A DNA stretch of 63,634 nt from Proteobacteria bacterium UBA6921. Lineage in GTDB: Bacteria; Pseudomonadota; Gammaproteobacteria; SG8-11. Of this stretch, positions 41,335 to 48,264 are shown one piece after another. A program made the position numbers and the translations under genes. The stretch lies in contig DKAR01000036.1 in assembly GCA_002450895.1 (NCBI GenBank), forward strand, positions 236 to 63,869, read 5' to 3'. The notes under the pieces were generated by a model that was not told the DNA's origin, searched no databases, and was given only the letters and a program-made list of their open reading frames with translations. Each line of letters opens with the position of its first letter. The stretch's first letter is position 1.

Positions 41335-41667
41335 ATGGAACACCGCTACAACAAGCGATTCAATGTCGAGTTTAGCGTCCTGGTGGTTGTGCGCGACAAG
41401 GGTGTTCGTATCGGCACGGCCCGCAACCTGTCTCTCGAGGGCATGTTCGTCTCTCTTCCGGATTGGTCTTTGGCGCTCGGGACAATGCTCACGTTGAAGC
41501 TGCGCGTGAATGGTGTGCTGGAAACGATGCGGGCGATGGTCGTGCATAGCGGTGATGGAGGTGTTGGCGTTTTTTTTCGCGACATGGAGCCGATGCGGCG
41601 TGCCGGATGGCATCGGGTTCCTGCGCTGCTCGACGAGGACGGCACGTACTGGATGGATGTCGGTTGA
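41335..41667 (+). CDS. PilZ-domain protein (c-di-GMP effector)
   Basis: 110 residues, a single PilZ domain. The c-di-GMP-binding signatures are intact: R4xxxR8 near the N-terminus (HRYNKRF) and NLSLEGMFV (N/D-x-S-x-x-G) near residue 31, followed by the beta-barrel strands TLKLRVNG and GVGVFFRDM. It has no output domain, so it probably regulates a partner by contact. It lies just after the lipid-remodelling genes and 52 bp before a second PilZ gene; the two look co-transcribed from a candidate PhoB promoter. Confidence 0.88.
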   Translation: MEHRYNKRFNVEFSVLVVVRDKGVRIGTARNLSLEGMFVSLPDWSLALGTMLTLKLRVNGVLETMRAMVVHSGDGGVGVFFRDMEPMRRAGWHRVPALLDEDGTYWMDVG

Positions 41668-41719
41668 CTCCGGGAACAACAAAACGGTTTTGCATTAATC
41701 AACTCACGAGAAAGACTCT

Positions 41720-42106
41720 ATGGATACTTACGAATTCCTGACTGCGACCGATCGAGCCTTAATTCAGGCAACTCAGCCCCTGCGACGCTCCAACCGTCGG
41801 GCTTGCGAACGCCTCAATACGGATCTGTACGTTGCTTTGCGACTGTCCGGCAAATTGATTGTTCAAGGTCGAGTAAGCAATATTTCCCGGCACGGAATTT
41901 TTGTTGAAGTGCCGGTGGATCTGTTGCCGGAGTCGGGTCAAGTTGAATTACGCTCCTACCAGGGCGACGTCATGTTGTCCGCGTCTGGCGATATCGTGCA
42001 CAAGACAGCCGAAGGTGTCGGGATCAGTCTGCGCGGGCCGATCATGATGTATGAAATGATTGAGGGCGCGCAGTATGCACTCGATCCGGTCGCGATCGCG
42101 GTGTAA
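41720..42106 (+). CDS. Second PilZ-domain protein
   Basis: 128 residues. An N-terminal helix of about 20 residues is followed by a PilZ domain with the arginine motif in RRSNRRACERL and the second signature NISRHGIFVEV (N-x-S-x-x-G). Binding residues are therefore retained. It differs enough from the preceding PilZ protein (longer N-terminus, acidic body) to be a separate effector rather than a recent duplicate. It ends the operon at a strong terminator. Confidence 0.86.
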   Translation: MDTYEFLTATDRALIQATQPLRRSNRRACERLNTDLYVALRLSGKLIVQGRVSNISRHGIFVEVPVDLLPESGQVELRSYQGDVMLSASGDIVHKTAEGVGISLRGPIMMYEMIEGAQYALDPVAIAV

Positions 42107-42177
42107 CAACATACCAAGTTTCTCTCCCCCCACGAAGACAAACAGAAGTATCCCCCCCACTGTTCAGATTGAACGCG

Positions 42178-42206
42178 AGGCGCCCCAAAAGGGCGCCTTA
42201 TTTTTT
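42178..42206 (+). terminator. Rho-independent terminator of the PilZ operon
   Basis: AGGCGCCC (42178-42185) pairs with GGGCGCCT (42191-42198) around CAAAA, followed by TATTTTTT. Confidence 0.92.
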
Positions 42207-42229
42207 GAAACAAATTCGTCAATTCGGAT

Positions 42230-42458
42230 TCAACACAGTGTCACTCCTCGCAGTTACAACTGTCGCCGCGGAGTGATGTGAAACCCGCGTTCACCCTCGG
42301 CGCTCCAGCCAACAGGAAACGCACGCGCAAAAGGCGCAACACGAGGCATTACGACGTACTACAAGGATCTTCGCACCGGAAATTGGTGCGAATCGGCCAG
42401 GGATCTCTGGGCCTGTAAAACGGACTGTCGCGTTGCAGCGCGGCAGTCCGTTTTTTTT
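42230..42458 (+). ncRNA. Candidate structured small RNA ending in an orphan terminator
   Basis: This stretch between two genes has no coding frame but ends in a textbook terminator: CGGACTG (42421-42427) with CAGTCCG (42444-42450), extended inward to a 12-bp stem, then eight T. Upstream are TCACTCC/GGAGTGA (42241-42247 with 42270-42276), TTCGCACC/GGTGCGAA around 42370-42395, and GGCC/GGCC arms near 42396-42415. The preceding operon already has its own terminator at 42178-42206, and the next gene starts 260 bp later with its own promoter candidate, so this terminator needs a transcript of its own. The 5' end is a guess. A long 5' leader is the alternative. Confidence 0.45.
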
Positions 42459-42629
42459 GGCGCGGCTAGTGCCAATACCGTTTATGCGGTGAGGGTGCAG
42501 CGCTCTTCCGCCACTTCACGCTTTTTTCGATCGTTCGCTGTTTCAGTCCAGTTCCTTTAAGAATGTTCCCGGTTTGGGCCACAACTGTGTATGACAGTGT
42601 CATCTCTCCGCCATCTCTTCGAAATGCTT

Positions 42630-42647
42630 GTTTCATTTCTCTGTCAT
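42630..42647 (+). promoter_or_regulatory. PhoB box before the ribbon-helix-helix gene and exopolysaccharide cluster
   Basis: GTTTCAT-TTCT-CTGTCAT has a perfect second unit and 5 of 7 in the first at the right spacing. GAAATT, 10 bp on (42658-42663), is only a weak -10. The leader to 42719 would be about 50 nt. Confidence 0.55.
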
Positions 42648-42718
42648 GCATTGCGGCGAAATTTCGCAACGTAGATTGAGTTTGTTCGCATCACCCATTG
42701 AGCAAAGGCGGAAATACG

Positions 42719-43189
42719 ATGGAACTTAAAAAGCAGAACATTTCGCTACGCATGAACACTTCAGACCTGCGCAAGATCAAGCAGATTGCGCAACGTCTCG
42801 GAGCGCGTGAATCGGATGTCTTTCGGTTCGCGATCAAATCGACACTGGCCAAACTTTCGCCGCTATGCGAACTGCAAGCGCACGGCAGCGACCTGGTTCC
42901 GGTGTTTATGGAGGTGGGACCGGAATTGGCGAAGTACTTCGATCTGGATTCGTCCCGGCTGGATCGGATTATCAATGACGGAGTTCTGGATCCCACAAAA
43001 CGAGTCGACCGCGATGATCTGGAGCTCCTCGCGCTGTCGGGTCTCGAGGCGAACTACATGGTCCTGAAGTTGCGGGAGCGCGGTGCGCGGCCCGCGACGG
43101 CGACCGACGGCCCCGCAACGGTTTTGCGCGAGTACTTACTGCAAAAGTACCTGGCGCGCGCCGTTGCTGCGGAACGCCAGATTGCTTAA
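42719..43189 (+). CDS. Ribbon-helix-helix (CopG/Arc-like) regulator
   Basis: 156 residues from the ATG at 42719. The N-terminal 45 residues fit a ribbon-helix-helix DNA-binding fold: strand NISLRMNTSDL, helix RKIKQIAQRLG, turn ARESDVFRFAIKSTLAKL. The C-terminal 100 residues are helical with no known domain (SRLDRIINDGVLDP, YLLQKYLARAVAAE). There is no toxin-like partner. The next gene, 34 bp on, encodes a small PEP-CTERM protein and then the exopolysaccharide operon begins, so it may be a local transcriptional regulator of that cluster. Confidence 0.7.
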   Translation: MELKKQNISLRMNTSDLRKIKQIAQRLGARESDVFRFAIKSTLAKLSPLCELQAHGSDLVPVFMEVGPELAKYFDLDSSRLDRIINDGVLDPTKRVDRDDLELLALSGLEANYMVLKLRERGARPATATDGPATVLREYLLQKYLARAVAAERQIA

Positions 43190-43223
43190 CCAAAAGAACG
43201 AATACACCAAGGAGGAGCACGCC

Positions 43224-43730
43224 ATGAATTCAGTATCCGGTTGCCGGAATGTGCTGAGCAGTGCTGTCGCAGCACTGACTCTGACTTTTTCCGCCGTCGC
43301 ATCTGCGAACAATGTTGTTTACGAAGACGTCGATTTTTTTGAAGGGAAAGGGTCCAGCAGTGAATCGTTCCATATTGATACCACGGGACTCTATCAGGCC
43401 ACGTTGACGGACTTTCAGTTTCCCAGTTCTTTCTCCGGCAACTTCGCACTCGGGGTCGCGACGGGTGGAAATTCAATGGTGGGCACCACGAACGGAAGTG
43501 GCAGTTTCACCTTTCAGGCCGCCCCGGGGACGTATTGGGCGAACGTTTATGGTGTAACTGCAGGACCGCTTGATCTCGGTTTGTATGGCATTCGTATTGA
43601 ACAAATCATGGCAACGCCACTCCCGACTGCAATGCTTTTGTTGTTCTCCGGACTGGTTGCTTTGGTCGGTGTCGGGCGCGGGGGAGCGCGCCTGACCCCA
43701 CCAATGTTCCCTTTGCAGGCAACGGCTTAG
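43224..43730 (+). CDS. Small PEP-CTERM-type surface protein at the head of the exopolysaccharide cluster
   Basis: 168 residues with GGAGGAG before the ATG. The signal peptide ends near SAVASA (residue 28). The short beta-sandwich-like body is rich in Gly, Ser and aromatic residues and has no Cys after the signal region. The tail TPLPTAMLLLFSGLVALVGVG followed by RGGAR is a divergent exosortase signal with Pro-Leu-Pro and weak basic end, then an unusual further 13 residues. Small PEP-CTERM proteins often accompany exopolysaccharide genes and may be secreted with the polymer. Confidence 0.7.
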   Translation: MNSVSGCRNVLSSAVAALTLTFSAVASANNVVYEDVDFFEGKGSSSESFHIDTTGLYQATLTDFQFPSSFSGNFALGVATGGNSMVGTTNGSGSFTFQAAPGTYWANVYGVTAGPLDLGLYGIRIEQIMATPLPTAMLLLFSGLVALVGVGRGGARLTPPMFPLQATA

Positions 43731-43736
43731 TGATGC

Positions 43737-43768
43737 GGACTGTGGCTGAAATAATTCGGTCACAGTCC
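43737..43768. terminator. 15-bp hairpin with tetraloop after the PEP-CTERM gene
   Basis: GGACTGTG (43737-43744) pairs with CACAGTCC (43761-43768), and the stem continues inward through GCTGAA/TTCGGT with two G-U pairs to an ATAA loop. There is no T run. It probably partially insulates the highly translated small gene from the long exopolysaccharide transcript. Confidence 0.5.
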
Positions 43769-43821
43769 TCGCGTAGCCTAATTACTCGTTAACAAACAGA
43801 CGGTTGTAGGCGGATTGAAGT

Positions 43822-44439
43822 ATGAGAATTCTTGCGAGTCGTTTCAAACGCGCGTGCATTCGGGCCCTTGTGCCGACAGCGATCTGGTCGGCGATCGTGC
43901 TCGCCGTGGTGGCCGGATCCGCCGCCAGTGCTGATGCGGAGTCCGCCGCGGTTTCGGCGTCGTACCTTGTGCAGCCGGGAGACATCCTGCTCGTTTCGGT
44001 CTGGCGCGAGCCGGACATGCAAAGCGAAGTTGCAGTGCGCCCGGACGGCCGAATTTCTCTGCCACTGGTCGGCGAGATTGATGTTGCGAATCACGATGTC
44101 GCGCAGATCCGCGCCGATCTGACGTCGCGATTGCAACCGTTCATGCCGGATGCCGCGGTGAACGTTGCTGTCAAACAGCCGTTGGGGAACAAGATCTATG
44201 TCCTCGGTCAGGTGAACCGTCCCGGAGAATTTATTCTGAACCGGGACGTGGACGTCCTGCAGGCGTTGAGCCTGGCGCAAGGCGCAACCCGCTTCGCCGA
44301 ACTGGATGAAATAAAAGTATTGCGTCGCGAAGGGGTGAGTCAGACCGCCATCCCGTTTAACTATGACGAAGTGGTTGGCGGAAAACATCTGGAACAAAAC
44401 ATCGTGCTGCGCAGCGGCGACGTCGTTGTGGTGCCGTGA
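43822..44439 (+). CDS. Polysaccharide export outer-membrane protein (Wza/EpsE family)
   Basis: 205 residues. The signal region ends near SAASADA (residue 37). The Poly_export domain follows (about 47-120: YLVQPGDILLVSVWREPDMQSEVAVRPDG, ISLPLVGEIDV), then one SLBB domain (about 127-200: KIYVLGQVNRPGEFIL, LQALSLAQGATRFAELDEIKVLRR). It forms the periplasmic part of the outer-membrane export channel for a Wzx/Wzy-made polymer. The small size is typical of PEP-CTERM/exosortase-linked exopolysaccharide clusters. It works with the co-polymerase encoded at 45618. Confidence 0.93.
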   Translation: MRILASRFKRACIRALVPTAIWSAIVLAVVAGSAASADAESAAVSASYLVQPGDILLVSVWREPDMQSEVAVRPDGRISLPLVGEIDVANHDVAQIRADLTSRLQPFMPDAAVNVAVKQPLGNKIYVLGQVNRPGEFILNRDVDVLQALSLAQGATRFAELDEIKVLRREGVSQTAIPFNYDEVVGGKHLEQNIVLRSGDVVVVP

Positions 44440-44447
44440 GCCCGTGA

Positions 44448-45602
44448 ATGCGTCGACTCCTGGTGTGCGGCATCGTCGCACTGGTTTCAGCCTTGCCCGG
44501 TAATTCCGCAATGAGCGCCTCCTGGACAGCAAACTCGGCGATAAGCGCGGACGCGCGTTATGTCGACAATCCGCGCCTGATTCCGGACTCCGATGACCGT
44601 GATGTTGTCGAAGTCCTGGACGTTCGGAGCAGCGTTGTTCGCGAAACACCCACTAGTTTGTTCAGCATCGCCCCCCGATTGCGCGGCACGCGTGCGGTAG
44701 AGGATGAGTCTCTGGATCGCGATGAGTACTTTGTGGATATGAGGTTGGCCAATGAAGCCCAGCGCCGCAAATGGTCGATCGACACCAACGTAACGCACGA
44801 TACGACGCTGACCAGCGAATGGGGCGGCACCTTTTTCAGTGAAGCGCGCAAATGGCGTAACTACCGGTCGATTTATCCGAGCGTGAGCGAGGCAATTAGC
44901 GAAAGACTGACGGCCGGCGCAGGGTTTGGATATTCCGATGTCCGATATGAAGACGCACGACTGACGCCACTGGCCGGATATCGATATCGCTGGGTGGATG
45001 CAAATCTGTCTCGTGTTCAAAGCGATCGATCCACACTGACATTCAGTTCGTATCTTTCGCGATACGATGCCGCGCAGTTTGGCGTCCAATCCGACGACGG
45101 CGGATTGAGAGTTTCCTTTCGTTCGGAGTTGACGCCAACACTGAGGGGGTCCGCCGATTTCGGTAGTCACCGTACGCATAGTTCGAATCTTGCGGGTTCG
45201 CGCTGGACGACTTCGGGCCTGTTTTCCGCGCGCCTCGATGGAACGAATGAGCGATCGTCCTGGAGCCTGTCGGTTGGGCGTGTTGTCGACCCCAGCGGTT
45301 TTGGTGTCCTGGTGCACCGCGATACGGTCAGCACGGTGTTGAATTGGCAGTTATCTCCTCGATGGTCGACCAATCTCGCGGCGACCGTTGCGCGCGACAA
45401 GGCCGTGCAATCGCAGGCCAGTTCCGCGAATCGACGTCGCCAGAACGCTGAGGCGCGCGTGGCGTGGCAAGTGGCGCCCGCCTGGTCCCTTTCGAGCTCT
45501 GCACTTTATTCGCACTATCACTACGACGTGACGGACCGTGAAGCCGCAAGCGCCAGCTTTTTGCTTCGCGCGACTTACAACAGCGGTGATTGGTTTTTTT
45601 AG
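44448..45602 (+). CDS. Outer-membrane beta-barrel protein of the exopolysaccharide locus
   Basis: 384 residues. The signal peptide is about 1-23. The remainder is alternating beta-strand sequence with aromatic girdles (SVSEAISERLTAGAGFGYSDVRYEDA, RSTLTFSSYLSRYDAAQFGV, SWSLSVGRVVDPSGFGVLV) and a C-terminal Phe, as expected for a barrel of about 16-18 strands. Barrel proteins in this position are common in exosortase-associated clusters and are thought to be the pore that the short Wza-like protein lacks. It lies 8 bp after the export gene and 15 bp before the co-polymerase gene. It is not recognised beyond this. Confidence 0.75.
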   Translation: MRRLLVCGIVALVSALPGNSAMSASWTANSAISADARYVDNPRLIPDSDDRDVVEVLDVRSSVVRETPTSLFSIAPRLRGTRAVEDESLDRDEYFVDMRLANEAQRRKWSIDTNVTHDTTLTSEWGGTFFSEARKWRNYRSIYPSVSEAISERLTAGAGFGYSDVRYEDARLTPLAGYRYRWVDANLSRVQSDRSTLTFSSYLSRYDAAQFGVQSDDGGLRVSFRSELTPTLRGSADFGSHRTHSSNLAGSRWTTSGLFSARLDGTNERSSWSLSVGRVVDPSGFGVLVHRDTVSTVLNWQLSPRWSTNLAATVARDKAVQSQASSANRRRQNAEARVAWQVAPAWSLSSSALYSHYHYDVTDREAASASFLLRATYNSGDWFF

Positions 45603-45617
45603 CGAGGGAAGGCGGCA

Positions 45618-47375
45618 ATGGATCGGAATGAAAACGAAAAAACATTGGCCGACTATCTGGGCGCTCTGAAGCGCTATCGCGGCCGAATGGGAATGGTCAT
45701 CGTTGCAATGATCGTCGCAAGCATCGGCGTGGCCTTCGGACTGCCACCCGTGTATCGCTCCAGCGCGACAATCCTGATCGAGCAGCAGGAAATCCCCACC
45801 GATCTGGTTCGTTCGACCATCACAAGTTTCGCGGATCAGCGCATTCAGGTGATCAGTCAGCGCGTGATGACTCGCGCGAATCTCATGGACATCATCAAGA
45901 AATACAACCTCTATCCCGACGATCAGAAAACGGAACCGACGGAGGTCCTTGTCGAGAATATGCACAAGGACATCAAGATGAATACGATCAGCGCGGACGT
46001 CGTCGATCCGCGCAGCGGACGGCCCACTCAGGCGACCATTGCATTTACGGTGTCGTACGACAGTGAATCGCCTGGATTGGCTCAAAAGGTCGCGAACGAA
46101 CTCGTTTCGCTTTACCTCAATGAGAATCTCAAGAGCCGAACCGAGGCGACGGAACAGACGTCCGATTTTCTGAGCGATGAGGCTCGCAAGCTGAGTGAAC
46201 TGATCACGGACTCGGAAAAAAAGCTGGCTGAATTCAAAACAGCAAACGCTGACGAGTTGCCTGAACTTTCGGGCCTCAACATGCAAGTGCTTGATCGTGC
46301 CGAGCGGGACATGCTCGATGTGGATCGCGACATGCGATCGCTGCGCGAACGCAAGGCCTATCTGGAAGCGCAAATTGCGCAAGTGAGTGAGACCACCAGT
46401 CTGTACGCGAAAACCGGAGAACGGCTTCTCGGTCCGGAGGACCGTTTAAAGCAATTGCAGACAAGCTATGTCAGCCTGCTTTCTAACTACGGTGCGGATC
46501 ACCCGGACGTTGTGCGCGCGCGCAAGGAAATCGACGCACTCAAAAAAGAAGTCGGCGGTGTTGATACGGCAGACAGTCTGCGTGATCGCCGCAAGATTCT
46601 TGAAGATGATCTGGAGGCGGCCCGAAAAAAATACGGCGCTGAACATCCCGACGTAAAGCGACTCCAGCGTGAGCTCTCCGTTCTGGACGACAACATCGCG
46701 CAGGCGACAATTAACAAGAGCGTTGCGAGCACGGAAGAGCCGAACAATCCTGCATTCATTCAACTGCAATCACAAATCAAAAGCGCTGAAATCGAGCTCG
46801 CCGCGTTGTCGGCCAAGAAAGACGCGCTTTCGCAAAAGATGCAGGACTATGAAGGGCGTCTCGCGCGTACGCCGCAGGTCGAGCGGCAGTTCCGGGCGCT
46901 CACGCGTGACTATGAAAATGCGTGGGGAAAGTACAAGGAGCTGAAGGCGAAGCAGATGGAAGCTCAGCTCGCTCAGGTCATGGAAACCGAACGCAAGGGC
47001 GAGCGCTTCACGCTCATTGAGCCACCCGAGTTGCCCGAAAAACCGCTCAAGCCGAACCGCATGGCTGTACTGGTTCTGGGCGTGGTGTTTTCGTTTGCGG
47101 GGGGTGTTGGCACGGTTGCCGTGAGCGAGACAACGGATGCCACAGTGCGCGGGGTCCGTGGAGTATCGCTGCTGTTGAACTCGCCGCCGCTTGCGGCCAT
47201 TCCGCGAATTGATACCGAGGCGGATCGCCAGCGCCGCAGGCGCAGGCGGATCGGATTCGCCGTCGCGATCGTTGCGCTAATTGGCATGGGAGTCGCGGCG
47301 TTTCACTTCTTTTTCATGCCGCTGGATGTGTTTTGGTACGCCGTACAGCGGCGCCTGGGTTTGCAAGTTATCTGA
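45618..47375 (+). CDS. Polysaccharide co-polymerase / chain-length determinant (Wzz/GumC family)
   Basis: 585 residues: Wzz domain with membrane helix near 27-45, a long periplasmic coiled-coil region (about 190-430, with ESVISD-like Glu/Lys heptads and LDDDLEAARKKYGAEHPDVKRLQ), the GNVR-like segment near 455-500, and a second membrane helix near 545-565. It has no kinase domain; the tyrosine kinase is the separate protein encoded 28 bp downstream. It controls chain length and couples polymerisation to the export channel. Confidence 0.92.
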   Translation: MDRNENEKTLADYLGALKRYRGRMGMVIVAMIVASIGVAFGLPPVYRSSATILIEQQEIPTDLVRSTITSFADQRIQVISQRVMTRANLMDIIKKYNLYPDDQKTEPTEVLVENMHKDIKMNTISADVVDPRSGRPTQATIAFTVSYDSESPGLAQKVANELVSLYLNENLKSRTEATEQTSDFLSDEARKLSELITDSEKKLAEFKTANADELPELSGLNMQVLDRAERDMLDVDRDMRSLRERKAYLEAQIAQVSETTSLYAKTGERLLGPEDRLKQLQTSYVSLLSNYGADHPDVVRARKEIDALKKEVGGVDTADSLRDRRKILEDDLEAARKKYGAEHPDVKRLQRELSVLDDNIAQATINKSVASTEEPNNPAFIQLQSQIKSAEIELAALSAKKDALSQKMQDYEGRLARTPQVERQFRALTRDYENAWGKYKELKAKQMEAQLAQVMETERKGERFTLIEPPELPEKPLKPNRMAVLVLGVVFSFAGGVGTVAVSETTDATVRGVRGVSLLLNSPPLAAIPRIDTEADRQRRRRRRIGFAVAIVALIGMGVAAFHFFFMPLDVFWYAVQRRLGLQVI

Positions 47376-47403
47376 CCGAATTTATTTGCTGAGACTGCTT
47401 TTT

Positions 47404-48207
47404 ATGGAACGAATTGCAAAAGTTGCCGAGTCAAATCCAGCCTTGGGAATCGTGCGCGAGGCGGAGGGCACAACACAGCTTCCGTCGCCGCGCCTTGGCC
47501 AGGAAATCAGCGTGAATTACACCCAGACGCGCACGGTGCAGACTCCCCGGCAAATGCTCGAACGAAATCGAATCGTTGCGGGTGTTTCGGATCCAGCCGT
47601 TGCCGGGGCCTACAAGATGTTACGGACGCAAGTGTTGCAACGCATGAAAGCAAACGGCTGGAGCAGCCTGGCCGTTGCCAGTGCGAGCAGTGGCGAGGGA
47701 AAAAGCGTTACCGCCATCAACCTCGCAATCAGCATCGCGAAAGAGGTCAATCACACGGTGCTGCTGGTCGATCTGGATTTGCGGCGGCCGGTGATCGCGA
47801 ATTATTTCGGATACGAGGCGCCATTCGGATTGCGTGACTATCTGCTTGATGATGTTCCGTTGACCGAAATGCTGTTTACGCCGGGGATCAACAGGCTCGT
47901 GATCCTGCCCGGTGGCAAGGCTTTGGCGGATTCATCCGAATTCCTGACGGCACCGAAAATGACGCGTCTGGCGCATGAACTGAAGGACCGCTATGCGCGG
48001 CGCATCGTTATCTATGACATGCCACCACTCTTGCTGGCTGACGACATGCTCGCATTTTCGCCGAACTTTGATGCGGCGCTGCTGGTCGTTCAGGAAGGCA
48101 AGACTCGCAAGGATCAGCTTCAACAGGCAATGGAAATGCTTTCTGGAATCAATGTCGTCGGTACCGTGCTGAATCAGGCGGACGAAGGCAGTACCCCTTA
48201 TTACTAG
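47404..48207 (+). CDS. BY-kinase-type ATPase partner of the co-polymerase (CpsD/EpsG family)
   Basis: 267 residues. Walker A is ASSGEGKSVTAIN (K100), Walker A' is VLLVDLDLRRP (near 119-129) and Walker B is IVIYDMPPLLLADD. This is the bacterial tyrosine autokinase arrangement that cycles with the Wzz-like protein to drive polymerisation and export. The C-terminal tyrosine cluster is reduced to a terminal Tyr pair (STPYY), so autophosphorylation capacity may be limited or absent. The N-terminal 60 residues are a flexible, basic linker region that would contact the co-polymerase. Confidence 0.9.
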   Translation: MERIAKVAESNPALGIVREAEGTTQLPSPRLGQEISVNYTQTRTVQTPRQMLERNRIVAGVSDPAVAGAYKMLRTQVLQRMKANGWSSLAVASASSGEGKSVTAINLAISIAKEVNHTVLLVDLDLRRPVIANYFGYEAPFGLRDYLLDDVPLTEMLFTPGINRLVILPGGKALADSSEFLTAPKMTRLAHELKDRYARRIVIYDMPPLLLADDMLAFSPNFDAALLVVQEGKTRKDQLQQAMEMLSGINVVGTVLNQADEGSTPYY

Positions 48208-48264
48208 CCGTCCGATTGACAGAACGTCAACGGAAGCAAATGTAGAAAAACCTACGGTGATCAT

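Noticed and set aside
42241..42420. Possible c-di-GMP (GEMM) riboswitch before the exopolysaccharide cluster
   Set aside because: The conserved GACGCAAAGCC-type core and tetraloop-receptor parts are not present, so I report only a structured transcript candidate.
42590..42606. Palindrome ATGACAGTGTCAT upstream of the ribbon-helix-helix gene as a second PhoB site
   Set aside because: The two units are inverted rather than direct and no -10 follows at 10 bp on either strand. It could be an operator of the regulator itself, but nothing supports that.
45351..46382. 343-codon minus-strand frame
   Set aside because: Antisense to the co-polymerase and barrel genes, with no recognisable domain or ribosome-binding site.
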